NCBI GenBank assembly: GCA_000349905.1
Contig: KB722737.1
Span: 953,327 to 1,017,326 of the forward strand
Direction of reading: 5' to 3'
Source of the DNA: Volvariella volvacea V23
Lineage: Eukaryota; Basidiomycota; Agaricomycetes; Agaricales; Pluteaceae
Length of the DNA stretch: 64,000 nucleotides
Shown: one piece after another, positions 25,462 through 37,565 of the stretch
Position numbering within the stretch: the stretch's first letter is position 1
Layout: the number at the start of each line of letters is the position of its first letter
Notes under the pieces: generated by a model
What the model was told of the DNA's origin: nothing
Databases searched by the model: none
Seen by the model: only the letters and a program-made list of their open reading frames with translations
Made by a program: the position numbers and the translations under genes

Positions 25462-25841
25462 AAGGTTCACTTGGATTATGAATAAGTGTACAGCTTGTAT
25501 GAGACGATGTTAGAGGGGTGTTCCCTTGACTTCTTCGATTTTCTACGATGTTTTAATAACTACAAAGACTATTGTATATCATTGTCTAGTTTCTAATGTA
25601 TAAAGTTGATTGAAAGCCAAGCTGAGGAGATGAAGCTCCATGGCCAACTTTGAAAAGTTCGAGCATTCCATTATTTGTCCTTGTTAGACTCGAAGGCTGT
25701 TTGTGGTTAGCCTGGGCATGTAACACACCTTCGTCACCAGTAAACTGCGTCCCAAAATTCTGGTCGGCCTCGTCCCGTTGCACTTTGAATTTGTTGTCGT
25801 TCCATCCTTCATAAAACCTACCGTTCAGGCAGCATCCAACA
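25462..25841. other. spacer between transporter B and RSE1/SF3B3
   Basis: It holds the 3' UTR of copy B and the promoter of the next gene on the same strand. No TATA box or other gene was seen. Confidence 0.5.
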
Positions 25842-28800
25842 ATGCATCTCTATAATCTGACTCTCCAACCCCCCACGGCCGTCACACAGGCCATTGTTGG
25901 CAATTTCTCAGGCGCACGGCAGCAAGAAATTATCCTCTCTCATGGGACGCGTCTTGAGCTACTTCGACCAGATCCCCAGACGGGAAAGCTTACGACCATC
26001 ATTTCAACTGACGTGTTTGGATCCATACGATCGGTCGCTCCCTTCCGTTTGACTGGTGGGACGAAGGGTGAGCCGGTGTGCGTATACTTGTTTTTACTCT
26101 GTTACTCACTTCTCTTTCTCAGATTACACCATTGTAGGCTCTGATTCTGGACGAATTATTATTCTAGACTACGATGCCAAGACTAGTAGCTTTGTGAAGC
26201 TACATCAAGAAACCTTTGGAAAATCGGGTGCTCGTCGGATTGTCCCAGGGCAACATCTGGCGACTGATCCCAAGGGACGAGCGGTCATGATATCTGCGGT
26301 GGAAAAGTCAAAGCTGGTGTATATTCTGAATCGTGATGCGGCCGCCAACTTGACAATTTCCTCACCACTCGAGGCGCACAAACCATCGGCTATTATTCAT
26401 CACATAGTGGGAGTGGATGTTGGATTTGAGAACCCCATGTTTGCTGCATTGGAAGTGGATTACTCCGAGTCAGATCAGGATCCAACAGGAGAGGCCTTCA
26501 ATAATGCAGAGAAGGTAAGTAAACGATGTTATACACCATTCATTCCAGTCTCACACGACTCAGATGTTGACATATTACGAACTTGACCTTGGACTGAACC
26601 ACGTCGTTCGGAAATGGAGTGAACCTACCGATCCTCGTGCAAACCTTCTTGTCCAGGTTCCTGGTGGTCAACTGGCGTCCTCGGATCGCTTTGACGGACC
26701 CTCAGGTGTTCTAATATGCTGCGAAGATCATATAATATATCGAAATATGGATAACCCCCAACACCGAGTGCCGATTCCTCGGCGAAATGACCCACTTGCG
26801 GACTCAGAACGGGGAATCATTATTGTCAGCGCTGTTATGCATAAGATGAAGGTTAGTCGTTTGGATGCCCGCCAAGCTTTTGGCTGAGATAGTTTCCAGG
26901 GTGCTTTCTTCTTTTTGGTTCAAAATGAAGACGGTGATCTGTTCAAAGTCACCATTGAGCATGAAGATGAGGAGGTGAAGGCTCTGAAGATCAAGTATTT
27001 TGATACAGTGCCTGTTGCATCTAGTTTATGTATTCTGAAATCTGGTTTCCTCTTTGTGTCATCTGAGTTTGGCAATCAGTATGTCTTCGCACTCCTGATC
27101 AAGTTTGAGATTCACGCTAACATCGTATAGTTACCTTTACCAATTCCAAAAGCTCGGTGACGATGATGACGAGCCTGAATTCAGTTCAACACAGTATCCT
27201 GATTTTGGGATGGCTGACCCGACCGTTCCCCTCCCACATGCAAAATTCCGGCCACGTCCACTCGATAACTTGGTCCTTGCCGACGAAATGGAATCTCTGG
27301 TTCCAATCTTGGACTCAAAGGTTCTAAACCTCCTACCAAATTCGGATACACCACAAATTTTCACAGCGTGTGGACGTGGTGCTCGTAGTACGTTGAGAAC
27401 ACTACGACATGGCCTTGAGGTTGAGGAGTCTGTCAGTTCTGAACTACCCGGTATTCCAAACGCCGTTTGGACGGTAAAGCAGAAAGAGGACGGTCGGTGG
27501 TTCTTATTTCTCCATTTGAGTAGGCACGTTAAATGATTTTTTTAGATGCATACGACTCTTACATCATTCTTTCATTCGTGAACGGCACGCTCGTCCTCTC
27601 AATCGGCGAGACCATTGAAGAAGTTCAGGACACAGGCTTCTTATCATCAGCTCCTACACTAGCTGTCCAACAGATCGGTGCTGACGCACTCCTCCAGGTC
27701 CACCCACATGGTATTAGACATGTTCTTGCCGATCGTAGGGTGAATGAATGGAGGGTCGAGGATGGGAAAACAATCGTTGCCGCAACAACGAATAAACGGC
27801 AGGTCGTCGTCGCATTAAGTACTGCCGAGTTGGTGTACTTCGAGCTCGATATGGAAGGTCAACTGAATGAATACCAAGACCGAAAAGCTATGGGAAGCAC
27901 AGTCTTAGCGCTGAGCGTGGGTGAGGTTCCTGAGGGACGGCAGAGAACGCCATTCCTTGTAAGTGCTGATTATGTCTGTTAGGTCTGGGACCCTCTAATC
28001 TCGCTGCATCGCCTTTAGGCCGTTGGATGTGAAGACCAGACTGTGCGGATAATTTCCTTAGACCCTGAAAGCACACTCGAGACTATCAGCTTGCAAGCAT
28101 TAACTGCACCGCCTTCCGCGATTTGCATCGCAGATATGCTGGATGCCAGTATTAATAAAGCTCAGCCTACCATGTTTGTCAACATCGGGTTACAGAATGG
28201 TGTTCTCTTGAGAACTGTGCTTGATCCTATGAATGGGCAGTTAACCGATACACGAACTCGGTCCGTGGTTACCGTTCTTGCTTATGGAAATCCTACCTGA
28301 CCCAACCTTCATTTACAGATTTTTGGGAACCAGACCCATTCGACTCGTCCGTGTCCAGATACAACGCAATCCTGCGATTCTGGCCTTGTCATCCCGGTCG
28401 TGGCTCAATTATACGCATCAAAATCTCATGCACTTCACGCCTCTTATTTATGAGAACCTCGATTACGCATGGAGTTTCTCTGCTGAGCTCAGTCCTGAAG
28501 GCCTCATTGGTATTTCCGGAAGCGTTCTCAGGTGAGGAGACACATTCTCTAATTTTTTCTTTACTTCATGCTAATTCGGCTGGCTAGAATTTTCCAGGTA
28601 CCCAAATTGGGCGTTAAGCTAAAGCAAGACTCTATGCCCCTATCCTATACACCACGGAAGATGATCACGCATCCGGAAAGCGGCACTAGATTTTTCTACA
28701 TTGTAGAAAGTGACCATCGAGTAATAGGAGATGTGACTAAGCAACGTAGATTAAAAGAGTTGGTATGTATCGTGCAGTATACATGTGTGAACGAGCACTA

Positions 28801-30148
28801 AGATTTTGTGTTCAATTTTCAATTTTGTGTTTAGCGCGCGCAAGGAAAGAGAATTGATGAAGAGGTGGCGAATCTTCCGCCCGAGGTATTCGGCCGGACA
28901 AAAGCTCCAGCTGGTTCCTGGGGGTCTTGCATTCGCATTGTTGATCCTGTGCAGGTATGTTGATCTCCATGTTGAGTTAAGGTTGTTGACCGATTCTCGA
29001 AGCTCCAAACCCTCAATGTATACCATTTAGACAACAATGAGGCTGCATTCTCGATTGCTATTGTACCATTCTCTGCACGAAATGGGGAGCTACACGTTGT
29101 AGTCGGAACAGCAGCCGATACCACAGTGTCGCCTAAAACATGCACGAGTGGGTTCCTCCGAACGTATAAATTGAGCGAGGACGGCTCTAGCATGGAGTTT
29201 TTGCATACAGTACGTAGTTGATTACCGCAACTATGGTATGGTGAGGCTGACAACGTGCTCGGCAGACGGAGATCGACGACGTTCCATTGGTCCTTATGCC
29301 CTTCCAAGGCAGATTGGTCGCTGGTGTTGGAAAGGCTTTAAGGATCTACGATATTGGAAAGAAGAAGCTCCTACGTAAGGTGGAGAACAAGGTCCGTCCA
29401 ACCTCCACCCGTAAAGCAATGCTTGGCTAAATGCATGATGTAGACCTTCTCTTCTAATATTGTCACGCTTTGCACACAAGGGTCGCGTATACTAGTTGGT
29501 GACATGCAAGATTCGGTCTTCTTCGCTGTTTACAAGGCACCAGAAAACCGACTGCTTGTCTTTGCAGACGATACTCAACCACGCTGGGTCACCGCCGCCA
29601 CCATGGTTGACTATACGACAGTTGCAGCTGGCGACAGATTTGGCAACGTCTTCGTCAATCGGCTAGATATGAAAGTTTCCGACCAAGTTGATGACGACCC
29701 GACGGGTGCTGGTATTCTGCATGAAAAGGGACAGCTTATGGGAGCACCGCATAAAACGAAGATGCTTGCGCATTTCCATATTGGGGATATCGTCACCTCG
29801 ATCAACAAAGTATCCATGGTCGCTGGTGGCCGTGAGATTCTTCTGTATACATGTCTCCATGGGACAATTGGTATTCTTGTGCCATTTGTTTCGAAGGAAG
29901 ATGTGGATTTCATCTCGACACTGGAGCAACATATGCGTACGGAGCTTCAAAGCTTGGTTGGGAGAGACCATCTAACTTGGAGGGGGTACTACGTACCTGT
30001 CAAGGCGGTTGTCGATGGCGATTTGTGTGAGACGTTTGCGAGATTGCCGAATCAGAAACAGAGCGCAATTTCGGGAGAGTTGGATCGTACAGTTGGAGAG
30101 GTGCTCAAGAAATTAGAGCAGCTGAGAGTAACGACTAGTGGATTCTGA
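25842..30148 (+). CDS. RSE1: Splicing factor 3B subunit 3 (Rse1/SF3B3/SAP130)
   Basis: Thirteen exons (25842-26067, 26123-26514, 26564-26851, 26900-27078, 27131-27492, 27546-27958, 28019-28260, 28319-28531, 28588-28762, 28835-28954, 29003-29209, 29266-29391, 29444-30148) sum in frame to 1215 residues, the normal family length. The start [18 protein letters not shown] is the canonical one. Other diagnostic segments are [61 protein letters not shown] and, near the end, [20 protein letters not shown]. The protein has three WD40-like β-propellers (MMS1/CPSF-A type). It is a core part of SF3b in the U2 snRNP, which recognises the branch site, and acts in the nucleus. It is single copy here, between the duplicated transporters. 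Confidence 0.97.
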
Positions 30149-30355
30149 TTAGTGTCCTATGTATATCAGACGTATAATATTTCTTGCTGTGAATCAGTGT
30201 TGTATCAGCTTTCTGTAGCGCGCGAACTTTGCTAGACGCGTGTTGTGATGTTGTGTCTGGTGTGGTACCGTCGCTACGATGGTGTGCGAAAAAGAAGTTC
30301 CGCAGATTTATGGACTCATTCAGACCCTTCCTCCATATCCATCAGCACCCTCACA

Positions 30356-31425
30356 ATGTTGAATGTTGCCTCTCGTAGTCTGCTTAAGGCTGCTTCTGCT
30401 AGATCCATACTAGCATCAAATACTCAACGCGTTTCTACGTTGCAAAACCCCTTGAGAACTATTGTAACACTCAAGGATCATAAGGTGCGTCTGATGTATT
30501 CATTTGAGCGTGATACCCAGCGACTGTGTGCTCTGTGATACTACCGCCCACGAGGCTTGACTCCAAAAGTCATCCCGTTGTGGTTGGTTCACTGTCCCCG
30601 AGGCTCTCCTCGTGTCGGTGACGCCCATGAACCATACAACCCTTACTCTATCGTCTATCTTCTTGTATTGGATTATCCACAATTCTTAACGGAATTTTGC
30701 CATACCACTCAGTACACCGCACATGCTACCGCTAGCGGAGCAGGTCGCAATGGCACCGTCGTATCTGAAGACGTTGAAGTCAAGCTGTCCATGCCAAAAG
30801 AACTAGGTGGTCGCGGGGATGGTCAAAACCCAGAACAACTGTTCGCAATGGGTTATTCGGGTAAGCATTTCATCTGTACTATCCTCCACACTGTCTCATG
30901 TCATGTTCTGTGTGATTAATTTACTTCCGCGACTGATGACGCTCCTAACTTGAATACGTGACAAAAACCAGCCTGTCTCTTGGGCGCGATTCAGCTCAAA
31001 GCCCGTCAAACTGGTAAAGAGGCAATGGGCAAACAGGCTAAAGTCCACGCAAGCGTTGCCATCGGAGAAGCCAACGAGTTGGGTGGTCTGGCCATTGCTG
31101 TCGATCTCAAAGTAGAGGGTGTCGATGAGGAGGTGCTCAAACTTGCACACGAGGTGGGTCAATACTTTAGATTTGTGCAACATCTCCCCCTGTTTTTGTC
31201 AGCATATTATTCTTCTTGTTCTGGAATAACCCCAGGCTCTCGCCTCGCCTTGCCTTGGACGGAGATAAACGGAGCAGGCAATCTCTGGTTCCATTTCCCC
31301 TGATCTGCATTCACCTCCGTTCCGCATCTCTCCCCCAAATGCTTGTCTGACATCATATTTTACAGGCTTGTCCTTACAGCCGCGCACTCACCCACGGCGT
31401 CGAAGTCAAAGTCTCCTTGGCTTAG
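30356..31425 (+). CDS. OsmC/Ohr-family peroxidase (organic hydroperoxide resistance), probably mitochondrial
   Basis: Four exons (30356-30484, 30713-30860, 30972-31153, 31366-31425) give 172 residues. The first ~40 residues (MLNVASRSLLKAASARSI) form a presequence-like amphipathic, Arg-rich leader. The mature part resembles Ohr: YTAHATASGAGRNG, ELGGRGDGQNPEQLFAMGYS, then ACLLGAIQL with Cys94 and a C-terminal ACPYSRALTHGVEVKV with Cys155. In this family the two cysteines form the redox pair that reduces organic hydroperoxides, with thiols such as lipoate as reductant. Introns 1 (228 bp) and 3 (212 bp) are much longer than others in the window. A decayed second copy of the 3' part lies at 36.8-37.2 kb. 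Start choice: first ATG giving the leader; an in-frame upstream ATG at 30245 is less likely. Confidence 0.92.
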
Positions 31426-31836
31426 GGCCCCGGTTGCTTAATTCCATCCCTGTTTGCTATGCTTCCGTGCAAGCTTTCGTCATTTTATTGGTATTAGGTG
31501 ATGTCGGATTGGGGTCCTCAACTGCATGTGATTCATGATTTATTCTGCAAAAAAGATCAATTCTTACAACTGCGTTCGGTTGGCGCTAAAGGGTTTCCAC
31601 AAAGCTGAATTACCTACCCGACACTGCGTGCTCAATACACAACATGTTAACTATACTAATGAGTGTAGTAGTGTATAAACGAGTACGACGAACGTCGCAA
31701 TGTTGTGCAAATGTAGGCCCGAGAATACAATCGTTGTCCAAACCGAAAGCCTGCAGATACCTGACCTCTTCAATGTGGCAACAAGAAAAGGGAAGTATGC
31801 ACCAGAGAGACCAATCGTAAGTTATGCGTGCGATTC
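31426..31836. other. spacer between converging OsmC gene and transporter copy C
   Basis: This holds the two 3' UTRs. No coding signal was seen. Confidence 0.5.
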
Positions 31837-34318
31837 TTACAATGTATAACTGGGTTGAATGTTATGGCTCGAATTTCAGATGCTAACAAACTCAACAAAA
31901 TCTAAGGGCTTACCGGAACAGCGGGCTTTCACTCCCCATATTTGCAAACTCGTGTTTTTGAGATGCATCAATTCCTTCACGTTGACACTGTGCTTCCTTC
32001 TTTTTATTAAGACGGCTGTAATCCCACATCGCGAAGCAACTCGAGACAATGCTGTGGAGAAGGGTTTAGCCCGAGGCAAGAATGATCAGAGGTAAGTTGA
32101 TCACGAACGCGAGACTCAAGAATGCCATCATGGTTGCATGACCGACAAAAAATCGGGGAGGGCCGAAATAGATGAATGAAGAGCAGATACTATGATCACG
32201 TTCAGCGTCCATTAAAACTGGGGATCAGTGAATACGTACCCTCCCAGGTTACCGATGCCGATGACCATACCAAGTACCACGCCTAAAAATAATAGTGAAT
32301 GATGAATTATGCGCATCAAATAAAACGATATACCTCTTCGTACGTCACCTCCAGCCATGGACCCTGCCCATGCTACGCCGACGGGGATGCAAGGGCATAC
32401 GCCCAGAGCGACTAAGACGGTACCAGCATACGCTACACCAGGTCGAGTCTGAGTGTAGAGGATGATATAGCCAATTAAAGATATGAGAGCAGAGCCGACA
32501 ATAAATGGTCCTCGAAGGTTAAGCCTATCCGAAGCAATGCCAACTAGGACTTTTTTAGGTCTTTATTACCTTGCGGCGCGGCCATCACTTACTTGCAATA
32601 GTTGCAACGCATCCCACTACAAAAGGTGGAATGCTCATGAGCTGTGCTCTGGCAGCACTATACCCTATGCAGATAGACGTGTAAGAAAGAGGTGAACCTA
32701 TGGTAGTATACGCCTACCAAGTCCTCTGATAATAGTCGGAATGAAGAGGGAAATAGCATAGAGGGGAACGAGGATACCAATACCGATTGCGACTTGCACG
32801 TAGGTTTTGTAGTCTGTCATGGCTTGCCATACGAATTTGTGTTCGTAGTGAGTCGCAAGTCCTTGTTGGTCCTCCTTGAGCATATTAATAAGAATAGCCC
32901 TCTCCCTGGCATTCAAGAATCTGGCGGTTTCTGGGTACTATCAAAGGCTTTAGCATTCGGTAACCCTTATATGCTTTAAGAATGTATTCTCTCACGTCGT
33001 TTATGTAGAAGAATGCAACGATCGCAACCAGGACCGTAACTGAGAGATGCCAGGTGAGTTTAAGGGTTCACATAAAGAATGTGTTAACTTTTACCGATTC
33101 CTTCAATACAAAACTATCGACAGCGGTTAGGACGTCATAGCCACAGCTAGAATGCACTTACGATCCATTGCCATCCGTGTAAGCCGCCCAGACCATCCAT
33201 ATGCGCGATACCGTAACTAACATGCTTCATTGAGTGTGGCATGATCACAAGAATGCTCAGACGCCTACGCTAATATGCCACCAAAAGCACCAGCAATTGT
33301 TGCTGCCGAGAAAAACAACGAAATACGAGCAGCTATATCTCTTCGGCGGTACCACAGTGAAAGGTAAAATGTGACCTAGTTTTATTCTAAGTTTTTTCGC
33401 GGGAGCCAAGACATGAATGCACTTACGCCAGGGAACAATCCCGCTTCGGCCAACCCCAAGAAGATACGTGCCCTGCGTAGTAAGGTCAGTGTCCAGGTGA
33501 ATGACCAGAAGCTTCTACTCGTACGCAAGTAGCCCCTCAAAATTATGGCAAAGACACATGAGTGTCATAATCAAACCTAGTTGATGCAAGAATAAGCTGG
33601 AAGAACTAATGAAGAGCATTCCCGACATACCCCACGCAAGCATGATGGATGGGACTGGGATAGAAGTTGATGAATAAAGTCTGAATTACTAGGTGCTATC
33701 TTACTCCACCGAGATGGTCGGATGAGCTTGAGAGCAATGTTTCTGTAGGACATAATTAGTTCTTATGAAAACCTTGCAAGATCATTTCACTGACGATGGT
33801 ACTTCGAAGAGAGCATATGGTATCTAGTATCCAACCTGATAAGGTATTTTTGATCTAGAAACATGGACAGAGCACGTACGAAGAATACGGCGGCAATCTG
33901 ATTATGGGTATGATTACGCTAGTAGATGTGCTTGCTATAACACGACTTACAATGTTGTATCTTAAACCATACAGGTTAGCGTCCTCGAGCATTCCAGCTA
34001 TTCGTGCATTGCCTGGCATTATATTAGCTCCCACGATGAAGTATTACCCCTACGGTTAACTGGACGCACCAATATTAGAACGATCACTGTCCAACATCAT
34101 CAGAGAGACATCCTGCATAAGAAGGCGCGGTTCACTTACAGAAAAGACAGCAAGTACAGCAACGAAATAAGTGGGACGATATTCCAATCCATCTTTCTCA
34201 GGACCCATCTCCGTTCAGCTTCACTGACATCTAATGGGGATTCACCATCCTTCTCATGCGATGTGGACTGGTTCTCGAATGAAGCCCGAGACTTTTCGTA
34301 ACCATCGTTGTGCGACAT
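31837..34318 (-). CDS. Dal5-type MFS transporter, copy C, apparently intact
   Basis: Read on the minus strand, the gene starts MSHNDGYEKSRASFEN at 34318 and ends with TAA at 31837-31839 (SESPLFRYTL in all three copies). Its exon order equals copy B. All motifs remain: RKMDWNIVPLISLLYLLSFL, ARIFLGLAEAGLFPG, LSLWYRRRD, MLKEDQQGLATHYEH, SDRLNLRGPFIVG and VIGIGNLGG. I saw no internal stop. One late intron uses the donor GTTCGT, the same unusual form as copy A (B has GTGAGT), which groups C with A. Predicted role is uptake of a small organic anion at the plasma membrane. Differences from B in the N-terminal tail and helices could mean a different substrate. Confidence 0.88.
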
Positions 34319-34660
34319 GCGACCTCTGTAAATGTAAATAACTTAGTCTCTTGGGTGTAATGGTCGTGCGACTTGTATTTGAGCGGGTAGAGGTGTATTC
34401 TTCTTGGATGTGATGTGAAAGCCTGACGACCGCGAGGGAAGACACGAGAAGCAGATCTTGTGGGAGGGTTGGTGTATTTGTACTGGAGAAAATGCGCCGT
34501 GTATTGAATGCCCTGAGCACAGGTTTTCTGCATATGGAGATAGCGGGACGAGCGGGATTGCTATCAAAATGACGATGTGAAAGAAACAGGGCTCGTTGAC
34601 TCCCAGTCATAGGGAATTGGAATACATCGCTCTGTGTATAGAAATGGGTTAAAACATTTT
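34319..34660 (-). promoter_or_regulatory. promoter of transporter copy C
   Basis: On the minus strand the block has CCATTTCTATACACAGAG (about 34630-34649), GGGAGTCAACGAG, a CTTTCACATCGTC stretch and CTCCATATGC (34530-34539), in the same order as before copy B. The TATATAAA box present in A and B was not seen here; ACAAATACACC occurs near the expected place. Confidence 0.55.
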
Positions 34661-36829
34661 GGGGATGGATCATACACGTAGTGTCGCACCGGTGGAAAGT
34701 ACGAAACATGGGAAGTTCCTGCGTGATTGGCGATAGCAGTTAGTGACCAAAATAATCAAATCATTTGATATGAAGTCCTCCCATCCGTAGAGCGTCAAGT
34801 AGTCGCGCCCTGATTACGAGCGCACCCACTGAGAGTTATGTATAGTTTGGCGTCTGTTGAGACTTCTGTCCATACAGATATGCTAAGAATACATCTGAAA
34901 TGACCATTATACTTGCGTCGAGGTCGAAGACTCAGCCCAAAACGCAAAGGTCAGGGTCAATAAATCGTGTCCTGTCAGCAGCATTTTGACTTGAGAGAGT
35001 TTTACATGAGAACCTCTGCATCACCCCCATCAACCAATATTCGCGTAGGCTATCCGATACTCGCATATTACTTGTACCCTCTGATATCGATCGTGCCCCC
35101 ATTTTAGTTTAGTTAACCCAGAGATTATATGAATAGGTCACCCACCAAAGTTCAATGCATTCAACTGCATTGGCACTAGATTGAAGGCTTCTTGATTGCG
35201 CAACATTAGATCTTTAACATTGTCCAAGTCAGTCATCGAGCAAGGTACTCGGATTTGCTAGAGGGACGACATAGATTGCAATTGGCAATGCATTCGGACG
35301 AGTAGAGCAAAATTGTGGGTTGGAACTGCGCAGGGAGATCAACGGATCACAGCAGTATCAGAACCTGAGGGCTTTTGGGATACTGCTTGTCATCAGTATT
35401 ATGAGCGTTTTGTTCTGTTGGCAAAATGGGGGAAATGGGCGGTTTAGCAACGACAGGGATGTATACTACAAGTAAATACAAACATACAGGGCTCTGGATC
35501 CCTTCAAACGGGCCAAAAACGCAAACATGCCGCTCGTGGGGAAGCAAATGAATTGGGTGTCTCGTTCTTGCTATTTGGATTAGAGCAGCTGCTGGTGATC
35601 ATAAGTCTTCTTCAATATGGTAGAAGGCTTTTATCGGCAGTAGTCCCTGCTATGTGTTTCGTTCTTCTACTGCCAGACTGGAGTAAGTTTAGGTTATTGC
35701 CTTCGCCATTGCACATCGGTGGGAATTCTAGCTTTCCTTATAACCCCCTGATTTTCGTCCACCCTAGCGACGATTAAGGGCAGTGAAAACCCATCTCAGC
35801 CCTCTCGTGCCAAGGTTAGATATGCCCTCGACCCTGTCGAATGTAGCGATAGGGAGGAAGGAAATCACGCAGACTCTGGGTCGTATGTCCACCCAGAAAA
35901 ATCCTAGAAGGTATATCTGAGATTGTACACCGCTAGTAAACTGAGGATAGAGAGCTAACGGGTAAGTTGAGGCAGTTGGATTGTCGTCAATATTCCGCGT
36001 AGGTTGTTGCTGTGTGGGCATCGCCCAACGCACTCTGACAATATCTAATTCCAGTTCGGTTGACCCGAAAGCTGTCAAAAATGACATTCACTAGCTGTGG
36101 TAATGTTGACACGAATCTCATGCGTAATGAGCTCAAACAGCTTGACCATATACCCAGATACTCTGGCATTAACCAAGCGTTAGCGGGCCTTACTATAGCA
36201 AGGAAGAGATTAAGCTATCGCCGGCATGTAATGATACGGCTAGAGAAATAATTGGAGGTAGGAGGGCGCACATATCGTCAAAGCTTGATAGAGGCAAATA
36301 TTGACCAAGTGTCACGCATCGGGCAAAGTCAGGATGTCGGAAGCTCACGCCGATATCCCGACAACTTGAACACCACCACCAACCTGAGAAATTCCTGTTA
36401 TCGTCTATCATCAGTTATTAAGAGCGGTTCGTTCCTATCCAGTCGTTTTGTTTCTTGCCGACGGAACCAAATCCAACGAACTCGGTTAAGGGGGACGCTC
36501 GAGGTCCTTGCAACAGCCTGAGCGTAATAGACCACATTGTTTGCAGGGTATATCACCGAGTCGCGTAGTATCCCACGACGTTGTAAAGCGAAGGAAACAA
36601 AGTTCTCGTCCAACGCCCAACGCCCTCGTCTGCAGTGACACATGGAGCCAGGAAGGTGCCTGGATGGTGCAGTCGTAGATTGCAAATAAAATAGTCACCA
36701 GAGGAAGCCAGTCCTCAAAAACTTCATATGCCGCTTATTCTATAATTATAACTGGCCAGCTTTGAATTCAGCCACCGCATGGTGTCCACAGGAGAGCGCA
36801 AAACATGCGTCGAACCGTAGATCTTCTCT
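34661..36829. other. gene-free interval
   Basis: Only short frames on both strands, none with family features. Nothing I can name. Confidence 0.5.
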
Positions 36830-37230
36830 TACTCATGCTGACAGCTCAAACCAGCAAAGCAAAAGGACAAGTAGAACAGCCTGCACCTTCCGCCATCGCT
36901 GTTGGCATCAAAGCAGAGAGCATCGACAAGGAAGCCCGCACTCCCGCATGACATTTCTGCCGACAGCGGCACACTTCGTACGCTCTGTCCCAACCCTGGG
37001 GTCATGGTCAACCTTGGCCTTTTGCACTCCCCCCAGTCAACCCCCAGTAAAGCCCGGAGATAAACGGACCACACAGAATCTCATCCCTTCCCCCTGATTT
37101 GCATCCACTTTCGTTCCGCATCTCCATCTCCTCCCATCGGCCGTTTGTCTTGTCTGACATCATATTTTACACCTTTCTTTCACCCACGCTGGTCGCCTTG
37201 GCTTCGAACTGCTTATCCCCGTCCCCTACA
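36830..37230 (+). pseudogene. decayed fragment of the OsmC gene (exon 3, intron 3, start of exon 4)
   Basis: The stretch aligns by eye with 31010-31450. Exon 3 homology (CGCCATCGCTGTTGGCATCA against GGCCATTGCTGTCGATCTCA) is near 36890-36930. The intron match is GGAGATAAACGGA near 37060, GTTCCGCATCTC near 37114 and, best, TTGTCTGACATCATATTTTA near 37150-37170. Exon 4 homology (CACCCACG, then CGCCTTGGCTT) follows at about 37181-37205. The splice acceptor AG is absent (TTTTACACC), so this copy cannot be spliced like the gene. Exons 1 and 2 were not found. It is a partial, old duplicate. Confidence 0.7.
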
Positions 37231-37565
37231 CGGTATTACCTCCGCGGAGGATGGGGCTACACCTTCGTCATTTCATCAGTTTAGGAAGCATCTCCATTTC
37301 CATGTGATTTGTGTAACGCGCAAAGCACAAATTGAACCCACTCATCACCCAGCTTGCATATGAATCTGATGGAATTGCAGGACTACTTTTACAAATAAAT
37401 GATGTTGCGAATAGAACTTGACAAAAACCCTTGTGATATGGAAGAACAGAGTGACCATGATAAAACCACGGCGAGAATGAAACATACGTAGAGGATTGCG
37501 CTATTTCACAATGGAGGAACTCGAGCCCCACCGTTCACGACACGCATAATCAGTGATCAATCAGC
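37231..37565. other. spacer downstream of malate synthase
   Basis: Contains the 3' UTR of malate synthase (minus strand). No gene seen. Confidence 0.45.
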
